Of a stretch of DNA of 64,000 nt, positions 7,178 to 16,379 are shown one piece after another (position 1 is the first letter of the stretch; every line of letters begins with the position of its first letter). The stretch spans positions 62,001 through 126,000 of the forward strand of contig JAFRIQ010000035.1 in the NCBI GenBank assembly GCA_017432725.1, given 5' to 3'. This DNA is from Bacillota bacterium (lineage in GTDB: Bacteria; Bacillota; Clostridia; Peptostreptococcales; Anaerovoracaceae). Below the pieces are notes generated by a model. That model saw only the letters and a list, made by a program, of their open reading frames with translations, had not been told where the DNA came from and ran no database searches. The position numbers were made by a program, and so were the translations under genes.

Positions 7178-8056
7178 TTAGCTTTTCTTTTTTGGTTCCA
7201 ACTGGACCAGTATTATGGCAGCGAACATCACCGCGCATCCTATGAGCTCCCTTAAAGACATGGTCTCGTGAAGTATAAGCCAGCCGCCCACTACCGCGAA
7301 CACGGATTCCAGGCTCATTATTAGGCTCGCCGCAGCAGGCTTCACCGTTTTCTGCCCCACTATCTGAAGGGTATAACCTACCCCTGCCGAAAGGATGCCG
7401 CAGTACGCGACTGCTATCCTTCCGGCCCATATCCCCTCGAAAGATACGTCTTCCGTGAGAAGGGCTATGGCCGCGCTGAGAACGAAGGACACGAAGAACT
7501 GTATGAAGCTCATCTTGACTATCTCGGCCGTGCCGGCAAACCTGTCGGAACATAGTATGTGGGCTGAGAAGAACACGGCGCATCCGAATACCAGTATGTC
7601 ACCCTTTTCAATCTCGGCCGTGCCTGCGGCGCAGAGAAGGTAGAGACCTATGACTCCCAGCGCTACTGCTATCCATGTTTTCAGAGGCTCTTTTTTCTTC
7701 AGTATGAAAACGTTCAGAACGGGAACTATCAGTATGTACATAGCCGTTATGAAACCGGCTTTCCCGGCTTCCGTATACACCATGCCCATCTGCTGCAGGT
7801 TGTTCGCTATAGTCATGAAAAAGCCGCATCCAAGGCCTCCCAGCACCGTAGCCCTGTCGTATCTGAAAGCCTTCTTCGGTCCGTATATGATCATGCAGAG
7901 CACACCAAGAAATATGACGGCAAGAAAGCACCTTGCAGCCATAAAGGTGATGGGACCTATATACTCCATGCCGCTTCTCTGAAAAGCGAAGGCTATGCCC
8001 CAGATGAATGCAGTTATGAAGAGCAGCATGCTGCCCTTTAGACTTTCATTTTTCAT
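7178..8056 (-). CDS. EamA/DMT-family membrane transporter
   Basis: 292-residue integral membrane protein with about ten hydrophobic helices and two EamA repeats. The first repeat begins LLFITAFIWGIAFAFQRSG. The second begins near residue 150 (ILVFGCAVFFSAHILCSDRF) and carries the characteristic ...LESVFAVVGGWLILHE... segment near 255-270. Members export amino acids, nucleobases or other metabolites; the substrate cannot be read here. An ATG 30 bases further upstream (8086) sits in the loop of the asnS terminator hairpin, so MKNES at 8056 is preferred, although its ribosome binding site (CAGAG) is weak. No separate strong promoter is visible, so expression may depend on read-through from asnS. 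Confidence 0.82.
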   Translation of the reverse strand: MKNESLKGSMLLFITAFIWGIAFAFQRSGMEYIGPITFMAARCFLAVIFLGVLCMIIYGPKKAFRYDRATVLGGLGCGFFMTIANNLQQMGMVYTEAGKAGFITAMYILIVPVLNVFILKKKEPLKTWIAVALGVIGLYLLCAAGTAEIEKGDILVFGCAVFFSAHILCSDRFAGTAEIVKMSFIQFFVSFVLSAAIALLTEDVSFEGIWAGRIAVAYCGILSAGVGYTLQIVGQKTVKPAAASLIMSLESVFAVVGGWLILHETMSLRELIGCAVMFAAIILVQLEPKKKS

Positions 8057-8073
8057 GCTCTGATATATACAAA

Positions 8074-8102
8074 GATTGCCGGACATATCTGATCCGGCAA
8101 TC
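8074..8102 (-). terminator. Terminator after asnS
   Basis: A perfect 10-bp stem GATTGCCGGA (8074-8083) / TCCGGCAATC (8093-8102) 18 bases after the asnS stop. The T tract is short (TTTG), so some read-through into the EamA gene is plausible. Confidence 0.7.
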
Positions 8103-8120
8103 CCTAAGTTTCTTTACTGT

Positions 8121-9518
8121 CTAGAAATCTGCGTTCTTCGGCGTTCTCGGGAACGGAAGCACGTCTCTTATGTTGTCGACTCCCGTGAGATACATGATCA
8201 TTCTTTCGAAGCCCAGTCCGAAGCCCGCGTGCTTGCAGCCGCCGTATTTTCTGAGCTCAAGATACCACCAGTATGTCTCTTCGTCCATTCCCAGTCTTCT
8301 GATCTTGTCTCTTAAGACGTCATAGCGCTCTTCTCTCTGGGATCCGCCTACTATCTCCCCTATACCGGGGACCAGAAGGTCGCAGGCCGCCACAGTCTTT
8401 CCGTCTTCGTTCTCCCTCATATAGAAGGCCTTAATGGCGGAAGGATAGTTGATGAGGAATACCGGTTTCTTGAACACTTCCTCGGTGATGTATCTCTCGT
8501 GCTCGGACTGAAGGTCCATGCCCCAGCCGGTCACTTTGTACTCGAACTTTCTGCCTTTTGCCTGAGCTTCCTCGAGGAGCTCTATGGCTCTAGTGTACTC
8601 CAGTCTTTCGAAGTCGTTCGAAACTACGTTGTGGAGCCTGTCCATGAGGCCTTTGTCCACGAAGCTGTTGAAGAATTCCATCTCCGCGGGGCAGTTCTCA
8701 AGAACGTAATTGATGATGTATTTTACCATCTCCTCGATGAGGTCCATATCGTCCTTGAGATCCGCGAAAGCGATCTCCGGCTCTATCATCCAGAACTCGC
8801 TGGCATGTCTCGTGGTGTTGGAGTTTTCAGCTCTGAAGGTGGGCCCGAAGGTATAGGTGTTCTTGAAAGCCAGAGCGAATATCTCGGCTTCAAGCTGTCC
8901 CGATACCGTCAGGTTGGCGCTCTTTCCGAAGAAGTCCTGAGAATAGTCTACGCTTCCGTCTTCATTCTTGGGTACGTTTTCAAGGTCGAAGTTCGTTACG
9001 TGGAACATCAAGCCCGCACCTTCGGCGTCGCTGGCCGTGATGATGGGCGGATGAGCGTATACGAAGCCTTTCTCCTGGAAAAATTTATGGATGGCGTAGG
9101 CAGCCACGCTCCTTACCCTGAACACCGCGGAGAATTTGTTCGTTCTCGGACGGAGGTGCTGCTGGGTGCGGAGGTACTCCATGGTATGTCTCTTGTTCTG
9201 GATCGGGTAATCGGGGTCGGAAGGAGCTTCAACGCTTATCTCCCTTGCCTTGATCTCGAAGGGCTGTTTGCTTTCCGGAGTAAGGACCAGCTGTCCCTTA
9301 ACGGAAAGAGCCGTGGACAGGGGCAGTTTGGAGATCTCTTCGAAGTTGGGAAGGAACTCTTCTTCGTATACCACCTGTACGCTCTTGAAATATGTACCGT
9401 CGTTCAAGTCGATGAATCCGAACTTGTTGGATCCTCTGTTGTTCCTGATCCAGCCGACGACTTCTATGTCTCCCTCGAACTTCGAGGGGTCTTTGAATAC
9501 TTCTCTTAATTCTGTCAT
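8121..9518 (-). CDS. asnS: Asparagine--tRNA ligase
   Basis: 465-residue class IIb aminoacyl-tRNA synthetase that charges tRNA-Asn. An N-terminal OB-fold anticodon-binding domain (about 1-105, starting [22 protein letters not shown]) precedes the class II core. Motif 2 is seen as [21 protein letters not shown] near 225-245. Motif 3, at the C-terminus, reads [20 protein letters not shown]. The protein ends with the PFPRTP signature of AsnRS. It lacks the large insertion of bacterial AspRS, and the length fits AsnRS. It lies 17 bases downstream of galE and shares its transcript. No T-box leader precedes the pair. Confidence 0.95.
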   Translation of the reverse strand: MTELREVFKDPSKFEGDIEVVGWIRNNRGSNKFGFIDLNDGTYFKSVQVVYEEEFLPNFEEISKLPLSTALSVKGQLVLTPESKQPFEIKAREISVEAPSDPDYPIQNKRHTMEYLRTQQHLRPRTNKFSAVFRVRSVAAYAIHKFFQEKGFVYAHPPIITASDAEGAGLMFHVTNFDLENVPKNEDGSVDYSQDFFGKSANLTVSGQLEAEIFALAFKNTYTFGPTFRAENSNTTRHASEFWMIEPEIAFADLKDDMDLIEEMVKYIINYVLENCPAEMEFFNSFVDKGLMDRLHNVVSNDFERLEYTRAIELLEEAQAKGRKFEYKVTGWGMDLQSEHERYITEEVFKKPVFLINYPSAIKAFYMRENEDGKTVAACDLLVPGIGEIVGGSQREERYDVLRDKIRRLGMDEETYWWYLELRKYGGCKHAGFGLGFERMIMYLTGVDNIRDVLPFPRTPKNADF

Positions 9519-9535
9519 ATATGTCTCCTGTTCCT

Positions 9536-10519
9536 CTAGTGAAGAGGTTTTTTACATGCGTCTTCTACGGTGTACTGTGCTTCCCAGCCAAGTATCTCTT
9601 TCGCTTTGGAGCAGTCCGCATAGCACTCGGCTATGTCTCCGGGACGCCTGGGAGCGATCTCGTAGGGGATCTTCACTCCCCTGGCCTTTTCGAAGGCGGC
9701 CACCATCTCCAGCACCGAGGTACCTTTGCCCGTTCCGAGATTGAACACTTCCGCGCCCTTATGCTCAGCGGCGTATCTGAGAGCGGCTTCGTGTCCCGAT
9801 GCCAGATCCATCACGTGGATATAGTCTCTGACTCCCGTTCCGTCGGGCGTGGGATAATCGTTTCCGAAAACGTTAAGCTTCGGAAGCTTGCCCTCCGCCA
9901 CCTGGCAGATATACGGGAAGAGGTTGTTGGGAACGCCCTTGGGCTGTTCTTCCAGATAGCCGACTCTGTGGCTTCCGATGGGATTGAAATACCGCAGTAT
10001 GACTATGCTTAAGTTCCCGTCAGCCTTAGCCGCGTCTTTCAGTATCTCCTCGATGAAATACTTGGTCCTTCCGTAGGGATTCGTGCACCCGCCCGCGCGC
10101 TGGGTCTCAACGAACGGAACGGGATTGTCCTCCCCGTAAACGGTTGCCGATGAACTGAAAATGAGTGTATTGCATCCGTGTCTCTTCATTGCCTCGAGAA
10201 CGGAAAGCATGCTGTCTATATTGTTCCTGTAGTACATGAGGGGTTTTTCGACGCTCTCTCCCACAGCCTTGTATCCTGCGAAATGCACTACCGCGTCGAT
10301 CTTGTGATCCGTGAAGATCTTTTCCAGCACCTCTGCGTCGCATGCGTCTCCCTTGACGAATTTGGGCAGCTTGCCGCAGACCTTAGCTATATTCATCACG
10401 GTCTTTTCCTCGCTGTTGGATAAGTTGTCTAAGAGGACTACCTCATACCCCTTCGAAAGGAGCTCGGCAGCGGTATGGCTGCCTATGTAACCTGTCCCCC
10501 CTGTCAAAAGTACTTTCAT
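9536..10519 (-). CDS. galE: UDP-glucose 4-epimerase
   Basis: 327-residue short-chain dehydrogenase-type epimerase that interconverts UDP-glucose and UDP-galactose with bound NAD. The Rossmann motif [10 protein letters not shown] (residues 7-16) is followed by the DNLSNS segment, SSSATVYG (catalytic Ser/Thr region near 121-128) and the YGRTKYFIE catalytic Tyr-x3-Lys near 148-152. The end is slightly shorter than the usual 330-340 residues but keeps the ...[17 protein letters not shown] segment. The ATG is preceded by AGGAGACATACAT. It is the first gene of a two-gene unit with asnS, an unusual pairing that suggests simple co-transcription. Confidence 0.93.
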   Translation of the reverse strand: MKVLLTGGTGYIGSHTAAELLSKGYEVVLLDNLSNSEEKTVMNIAKVCGKLPKFVKGDACDAEVLEKIFTDHKIDAVVHFAGYKAVGESVEKPLMYYRNNIDSMLSVLEAMKRHGCNTLIFSSSATVYGEDNPVPFVETQRAGGCTNPYGRTKYFIEEILKDAAKADGNLSIVILRYFNPIGSHRVGYLEEQPKGVPNNLFPYICQVAEGKLPKLNVFGNDYPTPDGTGVRDYIHVMDLASGHEAALRYAAEHKGAEVFNLGTGKGTSVLEMVAAFEKARGVKIPYEIAPRRPGDIAECYADCSKAKEILGWEAQYTVEDACKKPLH

Positions 10520-10555
10520 ATGTATGTCTCCTGTATATGGGTCATCGTTCCAAGT

Positions 10556-10566
10556 AGTATATCACA
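10556..10566 (-). promoter_or_regulatory. Promoter of galE-asnS
   Basis: TGTGATATACT on the minus strand, a TRTG-extended -10 (10561-10556), about 37 bases before the galE ATG. No good -35 is visible. Confidence 0.55.
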
Positions 10567-10573
10567 ATGTAAT

Positions 10574-10608
10574 AAAAAAGTAACCACCAGTTGATACTGA
10601 TGGTCACC
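10574..10608 (-). terminator. Terminator after the ABC exporter operon
   Basis: On the minus strand GGTGACCATCAG pairs with CTGGTGGTTACT (three G-U pairs), followed by TTTTTTATT. It lies ten bases past the stop codon. Confidence 0.75.
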
Positions 10609-10617
10609 TTTATGGAA

Positions 10618-12435
10618 TTACTTTTTATTAAGGATCTCAGCCGTAGCCGCGTCTTCGAACTGCCTCGTCCAGAGGTCGAAGTAATGACCCTTTGCAGCGA
10701 GAAGTTCTTCGTGCTTTCCTCTTTCTATGATCTTGCCGTCGGATACTACGAGTATGAGATCGGCATTCTTTATGGTGGAAAGCCTGTGGGCTATCACTAT
10801 GGAAGTCCTTCCCTTTATGACTGTGTCTATAGCTGCCTGTATCCTTGCTTCCGTCAGAGTGTCCACTGAAGCTGTAGCCTCGTCGAGCACTATGATCTTG
10901 GGATCTGCAAGTATGGCCCTTGCGAAGGATATGAGCTGCTTTTCGCCGGTGGAGAGCATATCTCCGCCTTCTCCCACGTCCGTGTCGAGACCTTTTTCAA
11001 GCTTTTCTATAACGTTTCTTGCGGAAACAAGATCTATGGCTCTCCAGAGATCCTCTTCCGTAGCGTCTTCGTTTCCGTATCTCAGGTTATCTCTTATGGA
11101 ACCTGAGAAAAGGTGCGGAGTCTGAAGAACGTAGCCAAGAGAACTGTGGAGCCACAGCTGTGAACGTTCCCTGGCGTCCTTGCCGTCGATGAGCATCCTT
11201 CCTGCGGTGGGCTCGTAAAAACGGCATATGAGGGAAGCCAGAGTGCTCTTGCCTGCCCCCGTTTCACCGACTATGGCCAGATTTGTCCCGAAGGGTATGC
11301 TCAGGTTGAAATGCTCGAGAACGTATTCTCCGCCGTCCGGATATTTGAAGCTGACGTCTTCAAACTCTATGTCGCCCTTGATATCTTCCCAGTTTTCCTT
11401 CTTGGGATCGAAAGAATCTCCGTACTTTTCTATTACTTCCGGCGTATCCGTTACGTCCGATACGGTCTCGCAGAGTTTCGTATATCTTTCGATGTTTACC
11501 TTGCCTGCAACGAAGAGCGCAAGGGTATCGACGAGCCATCTTACCGGCTCCATGAGATTCTCGGCATAGGACATGAACATGGAGAAAGTCCCTATCTCCG
11601 TCTTGGCTATAACGCCGCCCTTCCACAGCACTATAGCTACGGCAAGAGAGGATGCGAATATGGTCACCGCATGGAACACTCCGTGGAGCCTCGCCTGAGC
11701 GATGGACTTCTTGACCATGGCGTCGGTGTCCTTCGTGAAATCCCTGTATATCTTGTCTTCTATGACCAGAGACTTAGTCGTCTTGGCGCCTGTGATGCCT
11801 TCGTTGAAATCGCCGGTGATCTTTGAGTTCAGCTCCCTTACTTCTCTGTGCAGTTCGAAATATTTCATCTGGAACACGGAGAAGAACAGAGTTATTACCG
11901 GAACTATGGCCATGGCAAGGAGCGTGAGCTTCCAGTCGGTGATGAACATGATAAGAACGGACGCTCCGATGTATACCGCGAAGGCTACCGTATCGTGGAT
12001 CTGCCAGGAGAAGAGGTCTCCTATCCTGGAGGTATCGCTCATTACCCTCGAATGTATATATCCGACGCTGTTCTGGTTGTAATACGAGAAGGCAAGTTCC
12101 TGAAGATGCGAGAAAGCTCTGTTCCTCATATCTCTGTCCATGTGCATTTCCGTAGTAAGGCCCACGATGACTTCCTTGTATCCTGCCCATGCCATGAGCA
12201 CGATGGAAAGAACGTAAAGCCCTATGAATATCCAGATGGTATCCAGGGTCCTCTCTTCCACGTAGTGGTTTATGGCGTAGCGCTGGAAAACAGGCGCTGC
12301 CACAGCGGCCAGGTTGGAGAAGCACGTATACATGCACATGAGAAGGAGAGGCTTCTTGTACTTCAGTATGAGGGGCATCATCTTGGGGATACCGAAGAGA
12401 CGCATTGGATCTTTTTCTTTTGTCTGTTTACTCAT
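10618..12435 (-). CDS. ABC exporter half-transporter with the consensus catalytic site (B subunit)
   Basis: 605-residue type IV ABC exporter half. A six-helix transmembrane domain (about 1-330) is fused to an ATPase domain with Walker A GETGAGKST and Walker B IIVLDEATASVD. The Glu after Walker B is canonical, but the signature motif is degenerate (LSTGEKQL in place of LSGGQ). Its partner upstream has the opposite defect. The pair thus forms one consensus and one degenerate ATP site, as in heterodimeric multidrug exporters such as TM287/288 or YheIH. The ATG at 12435 follows AGGAGG by eight bases; an in-frame GTG at 12444 overlaps that site and is rejected. The gene starts 17 bases after the partner's stop. 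Confidence 0.9.
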   Translation of the reverse strand: MSKQTKEKDPMRLFGIPKMMPLILKYKKPLLLMCMYTCFSNLAAVAAPVFQRYAINHYVEERTLDTIWIFIGLYVLSIVLMAWAGYKEVIVGLTTEMHMDRDMRNRAFSHLQELAFSYYNQNSVGYIHSRVMSDTSRIGDLFSWQIHDTVAFAVYIGASVLIMFITDWKLTLLAMAIVPVITLFFSVFQMKYFELHREVRELNSKITGDFNEGITGAKTTKSLVIEDKIYRDFTKDTDAMVKKSIAQARLHGVFHAVTIFASSLAVAIVLWKGGVIAKTEIGTFSMFMSYAENLMEPVRWLVDTLALFVAGKVNIERYTKLCETVSDVTDTPEVIEKYGDSFDPKKENWEDIKGDIEFEDVSFKYPDGGEYVLEHFNLSIPFGTNLAIVGETGAGKSTLASLICRFYEPTAGRMLIDGKDARERSQLWLHSSLGYVLQTPHLFSGSIRDNLRYGNEDATEEDLWRAIDLVSARNVIEKLEKGLDTDVGEGGDMLSTGEKQLISFARAILADPKIIVLDEATASVDTLTEARIQAAIDTVIKGRTSIVIAHRLSTIKNADLILVVSDGKIIERGKHEELLAAKGHYFDLWTRQFEDAATAEILNKK

Positions 12436-12452
12436 TTTTCGCACCTCCTTCC

Positions 12453-14246
12453 CTATATATTGCCCGACTGGATATCGAATATCTGGTTGTAAAGGCCGCC
12501 GGAAGTCTTGAGCTTATCGGGGCTGCCCATCTCGGATACCCGTCCGTCCTCGAGCACCAGGATATTGTCGGCCTTTGAAAGGGTCGTGATCCTGTGCGAT
12601 ATGATTATTATGGTCGCCGTGCCGAACTTTTCTTCCAGAGCCGCCCTTATCTTTGCATCGGTCTGCGTATCGACTGCAGACAGCGAATCGTCGAAGACGA
12701 ATATGGGAGCGTCTTTTGTCAAAGCTCTGGCTATGGCTGCTCTTTGCTTCTGTCCGCCGGAAAGAGTCACTCCTCTCTCTCCGACGAAGGTATCGTAGCC
12801 TTTTTCGAAATTCTCTATGGTATCGTCGAGACATGCCGCCCTTGCGGCTTCTCTTATCGCTTCGAGGTCGAAATCCTCGTCCGTTATACCTATGTTTTCC
12901 TTAAGGGACCTGGAATAAAGGTAAGGCTCCTGAAGGACTATGGATATGTTATCTCTTAAATAGCTGGTCTTTATTTCGCGTATATCCGTGTCGCCAATTC
13001 GTATGCTGCCGCTTCCCTCGGGAAGAGAATACATCTTGTCAAGAAGCAGCATAAGAGTCGACTTTCCGCTTCCCGTACCTCCGAGTATGCCCAGAGTGGA
13101 TCCTGCGGGGATGGTGAAACTCACGTCATGGAGTATTTCCTTGCTCCCTTCGTAGCTGAAGTTCACGTGGTCGAAGACGATATCTTTGTCAAGAGGAACT
13201 TCCTTCGCGTCTTCCGGATCCTTCTCCTCTTCGGAATTGACCACGTACGCGATACGGTCTATGGCGACTCCCGCCTTGCTCATTTCGGAAACGACTCTTC
13301 CTATACGTCTGATGGGGAATGCCATCATGGCGTTATAGGAAAGGAACGCCACGTATTCTCCGGGAAGCATGGCATCGTCTATACAGAACTTAGCGCCCAG
13401 CACGAGCACCAGCAAAGTCTGGAGACTCGTGAGGACGTCCTGGGAACACCAGAACCTTCCCATGAGGTGACCGACCCTTATCCAAAGATTGGTATACTCT
13501 TCGTTCTTTGCTTCGAATCTGTCCTTTTCCCTTCTCTCCTGTCCGAATGCCCTTACGACTCTTACGCCCGTGAGGTTCTCCTGGACCATTGAAGATACGA
13601 CGCCTTCCATCTCGTCGCAGACTTTGAAACCGTCGTGCATCTGCTTGGAAAAGATGATGGTGAAGACGATTATAACGGGAATGGGTATCAGAGCGTAGAA
13701 CGAAAGCCTTACGTTCATGGAAAACATGAAGTAAAGTCCCATACCTATCTTGAGGACCGTGAGTAGCAGAGCCGTGAGCTGCTGCGCGAGGAAATTCCTT
13801 AGAGTCTGTATATCTGAAGTGCAGCGCTGGATAATATCTCCCGTGTGGTTCTTCATATGCCAGTCGTAGGGAAGCTTCTGGATATGGCCGAACAGTCTGT
13901 TCCTCATGGCTCTTGAAAGGGACTCCGCCGCCTTCGTATTGTATACGGTACCGACATAGTTCGAAACGAACTGCACCGTTGCCACGGCCATGAGCGCCGC
14001 CGCCATTATCCAGAGGTGGTCTGCTATATACGCGAAACCTCCTACCTTTTCGATAAGTTTCATGACAAAAGCAGGAAAGTCCGCGGCCTTTCCACCCAGC
14101 ACGTTATCTATGGTAGATCTTACGATCTGAGGAGTCAGCATCTGGCAAAGCGAAGTCACCAGCTGCGCCAGGATGAATACGACGAAATATCTCTTGCATC
14201 CGTCCAGAAACTCCCATATGAGTTGTGTATTGCTCTTCTTTTTCAT
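12453..14246 (-). CDS. ABC exporter half-transporter with a degenerate Walker B (A subunit)
   Basis: 597-residue half-transporter with a six-helix membrane domain (to about 320) and an ATPase domain. Walker A is GGTGSGKST and the signature is the canonical LSGGQKQR. In Walker B (IFVFDDSLSAVD) the catalytic Glu is replaced by Asp. Combined with the altered signature of the downstream partner, this places one non-hydrolysing site at the dimer interface, the hallmark of heterodimeric exporters. Substrates are probably drugs or lipids, but nothing here specifies them. No clear AGGAGG precedes the ATG at 14246, so translation initiation may be weak. The gene follows the rpsI terminator. Confidence 0.9.
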   Translation of the reverse strand: MKKKSNTQLIWEFLDGCKRYFVVFILAQLVTSLCQMLTPQIVRSTIDNVLGGKAADFPAFVMKLIEKVGGFAYIADHLWIMAAALMAVATVQFVSNYVGTVYNTKAAESLSRAMRNRLFGHIQKLPYDWHMKNHTGDIIQRCTSDIQTLRNFLAQQLTALLLTVLKIGMGLYFMFSMNVRLSFYALIPIPVIIVFTIIFSKQMHDGFKVCDEMEGVVSSMVQENLTGVRVVRAFGQERREKDRFEAKNEEYTNLWIRVGHLMGRFWCSQDVLTSLQTLLVLVLGAKFCIDDAMLPGEYVAFLSYNAMMAFPIRRIGRVVSEMSKAGVAIDRIAYVVNSEEEKDPEDAKEVPLDKDIVFDHVNFSYEGSKEILHDVSFTIPAGSTLGILGGTGSGKSTLMLLLDKMYSLPEGSGSIRIGDTDIREIKTSYLRDNISIVLQEPYLYSRSLKENIGITDEDFDLEAIREAARAACLDDTIENFEKGYDTFVGERGVTLSGGQKQRAAIARALTKDAPIFVFDDSLSAVDTQTDAKIRAALEEKFGTATIIIISHRITTLSKADNILVLEDGRVSEMGSPDKLKTSGGLYNQIFDIQSGNI

Positions 14247-14292
14247 ACTTTTATCGATATTTTTTCCGCGCCTAGCTCTCCGGATTCATATG

Positions 14293-14319
14293 ATAAAAGC
14301 CCCGGAATTTTCCGGAGCT
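14293..14319 (-). terminator. Terminator after rpsI
   Basis: On the minus strand AGC-T-CCGGAA pairs with TTCCGG-G-GCT, followed by TTTTATC, about 60 bases past the rpsI stop. Confidence 0.7.
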
Positions 14320-14378
14320 TATCATTATCAACCGCATCAAACATATTCCAAACAGAAAACTGTCTGAAATATACGATA

Positions 14379-14771
14379 CTATCTCTTTGAGAACTGGGAA
14401 GCGCGACGGGCTTTCTTGAGTCCGTACTTCTTTCTTTCCTTCATTCGGGGGTCACGAGTCATGAAGCCTGCTGCCTTGAGCACAGCTCTGTTCTCGGGAT
14501 CTGCCTGGCAGAGCGCTCTTGAAATGCCGTGGCGGAGCGCGCCGGACTGTCCTGTTGTTCCGCCGCCGTTAACGGTAGCGATGACGTCGTATTTACCCTC
14601 GGCTCCTACGAGCTCCAAAGGTCTTCTTACTTCTCTCTTAAGAAGCTCCATTCCGAAATATTCGTCGAGAGGCTTCTTGTTAACAATGATTTCTCCCTTG
14701 CCTGCAACGAGACGGACTCTCGCTACAGAGGATTTTCTTCTGCCTGTTCCGCAGTACTGGATCTTTGCCAT
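14379..14771 (-). CDS. rpsI: 30S ribosomal protein S9 (uS9)
   Basis: 130 residues, the standard length. The protein opens with [16 protein letters not shown] and keeps the [19 protein letters not shown] core. It ends in the basic tail [12 protein letters not shown] that reaches the ribosomal P site. The final residues are S-K-R as in all S9 proteins. It is preceded by GGGAGG and placed 17 bases after rplM, the conserved L13-S9 operon order. Confidence 0.98.
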   Translation of the reverse strand: MAKIQYCGTGRRKSSVARVRLVAGKGEIIVNKKPLDEYFGMELLKREVRRPLELVGAEGKYDVIATVNGGGTTGQSGALRHGISRALCQADPENRAVLKAAGFMTRDPRMKERKKYGLKKARRASQFSKR

Positions 14772-14788
14772 TTTCTAAACCTCCCTAA

Positions 14789-15214
14789 CTAAAAATCGTA
14801 TACTTCCGGCTTCTGAGCTGCATGCTTATGATCGGGTCCCGCATAAACCTTCAGCTTCTTTGCCATCTGTCTTCCGAGAGGTCCCTTGGGGAGCATTCCC
14901 TTGACTGCGTGGCGAATGACTTCGTCGGGGTGCTTTTTCTGCATCTCTTCGAAGGTGGTTTCTCTCATCCCGCCCGGATAATAGCTGTAGTGCTTGTAGA
15001 TCATCTGCTGTGCCTTCTTGCCGGTGACCTGCACTTTGTCGGCGTTGATCACGATAACGTAATCACCTGTGTCCAGGAACGGTGTGTAAATCGGTTTTCT
15101 CTTTCCACGGAGTATCATGGCTGCTTCTGAGCAAAGGCGACCAAGGGTCTTTCCTTCTGCATCGAGAACGTACCATTTTCTTTCGATCTCCGATGGCTTT
15201 GCAATGTAAGACAT
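14789..15214 (-). CDS. rplM: 50S ribosomal protein L13 (uL13)
   Basis: 141 residues, slightly shorter than the usual 142-148. It has the [19 protein letters not shown] opening, the [20 protein letters not shown] strand region and the [14 protein letters not shown] motif (here [16 protein letters not shown]). L13 is an early assembly protein of the large subunit. AGGAGG precedes the ATG, and a structured leader lies upstream. It is the first gene of the rplM-rpsI operon. Confidence 0.98.
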   Translation of the reverse strand: MSYIAKPSEIERKWYVLDAEGKTLGRLCSEAAMILRGKRKPIYTPFLDTGDYVIVINADKVQVTGKKAQQMIYKHYSYYPGGMRETTFEEMQKKHPDEVIRHAVKGMLPKGPLGRQMAKKLKVYAGPDHKHAAQKPEVYDF

Positions 15215-15350
15215 TTTGTTCCTCCTGTCTACTTATATGCCTGTGGCATAAGTTTCGGCGCCTACTCTGATGAGCTGTCTTTCTCACTCATCCCTTTTCG
15301 GCACTGTTACTGTAACGTGTAACCGCCGTTTCCCTATTGCCGTTTTCAGG
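15215..15350 (-). promoter_or_regulatory. Structured 5' leader of rplM (possible L13 leader)
   Basis: Between the malG terminator and rplM the minus strand can form several hairpins: GATGAG/CTCATC (15269-15274 with 15287-15292) and GGCATA/TATGCC with flanking ACTTA/TAAGT pairing (15232-15254), just before AGGAGG. Firmicutes rplM genes often carry an autoregulatory L13 leader. The position and the GCCGAAACTTATGCC-type stem next to the ribosome binding site fit that, but the consensus was not verified. No convincing -35/-10 pair was found. Confidence 0.45.
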
Positions 15351-15352
15351 CA

Positions 15353-15399
15353 ATAAAAAAGACGAACGCCCCTGTATTGTAAGGCACGTCCGTCTTTAA
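15353..15399 (-). terminator. Terminator after the starch operon (malG)
   Basis: On the minus strand AAAGACGGACGTGCC pairs with GGGGCGTTCGTCTTT with few mismatches, followed by a run of six Ts. It closes the maltodextrin transport genes before the rplM leader. Confidence 0.85.
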
Positions 15400-15443
15400 G
15401 TCAAGCAAAACCTTCTTATATTTTCAAGCTTTTGAAAGGTTTT

Positions 15444-16379
15444 TTATCCCTTTACAGCTCCGGCCGTCACGCCTTCTACGTAGTACTGCTGCAGGAACAT
15501 GAACAGGGTAACTATGGGTATAGCTACTATGACGCAGCCTGCGGCGAACTGAGTGAACAGGTTCGTGTCCGGATGGGTACCGAAGAGCAGCGAATAGAGC
15601 CCTACGGATACCGTCCAGTGAGCCGGGTTGTCGGCGCCTATGATGACTTTCGCGAAGATGAAGTCCATCCAGGGACCCGTGAAGCTCATCAGCGCCTGAT
15701 ATATGATGATGGGCTTAGAGAGCGGCAGGATTATGCGCCTGAATATCTGGTAGTTGGTGCAGCCGTCGAGTTTCGCGGACTCCACCAGAGCGTTGGGTAT
15801 GACGTCGAAGAATCCTTTCGCCACCTGGAAGCCCATACCGGCTCCCGCGCTGTAGGCAAGTATGAGCCCTATCACCGAATACTCGGGATGGGCCGGGTTG
15901 CCCGTCAGCCCTATGGATTTGAGCAGGAAGTAGATGGCTATCATGCTCATGAAGCTCGGGAACAGCCCTATGACCATGGACAGGTTCATGAAGGGCTTTC
16001 TCATCTTGAATCTCAGTTTCGACATACAGTAGGCCACCGAAAGCACCAGGAAAGTGGATATGATACAGTCGAATATGGCAATTATCAGAGTGTTGAAGAT
16101 CCACTTCGGGAATGCGTTGGGCACGCCGTAGTAAGTCGCCGTAAAGAGATCCTTGAAGTTTTTGAGACCCACGGCCTTCGGGAAGAAGTTGCTTGTGACT
16201 CTTCCGATGAAGGTGCCGTCAGGCTGGAACTCGCAGCGGAAAGCGGAAAGCGCTATCCAGAGGAGCGGTATTATCCATATTATCGCCAGGATTATCAGTA
16301 TGATATAAGTCGCGCTGAGGCTGACCTTCTGAGTCCTGGACTGACTTCTGAATTTTTTCTGTTTAAGATCAGTACTCAT
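15444..16379 (-). CDS. malG: Maltodextrin ABC transporter permease (MalG-like)
   Basis: 311-residue inner-membrane permease with about six helices. The cytoplasmic EAA loop near 215-235 (NALVESAKLDGCTNYQIFRR) docks onto the ATPase. The MalG-type C-terminus ends in ...YVEGVTAGAVKG, shared by MalG/GanQ/MdxG proteins. Its ATG overlaps the malF stop by four bases (ATGA), showing translational coupling. It forms the importer with MalF, the MalE-like lipoprotein and the long MalK-like ATPase encoded upstream. It is the last gene of the locus and is followed by a strong terminator. Confidence 0.92.
   Translation of the reverse strand: MSTDLKQKKFRSQSRTQKVSLSATYIILIILAIIWIIPLLWIALSAFRCEFQPDGTFIGRVTSNFFPKAVGLKNFKDLFTATYYGVPNAFPKWIFNTLIIAIFDCIISTFLVLSVAYCMSKLRFKMRKPFMNLSMVIGLFPSFMSMIAIYFLLKSIGLTGNPAHPEYSVIGLILAYSAGAGMGFQVAKGFFDVIPNALVESAKLDGCTNYQIFRRIILPLSKPIIIYQALMSFTGPWMDFIFAKVIIGADNPAHWTVSVGLYSLLFGTHPDTNLFTQFAAGCVIVAIPIVTLFMFLQQYYVEGVTAGAVKG

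Noticed and set aside
8076..8088. ATG at 8086 as EamA start
   Set aside because: It lies in the loop of the asnS terminator hairpin and has no ribosome binding site; the ATG at 8056 fits the first helix better.
15300..15360. TATTGCC/GGCAATA hairpin as a plus-strand terminator
   Set aside because: No T run follows on the plus strand, and on the minus strand GGG follows; it is treated as part of the rplM leader region.
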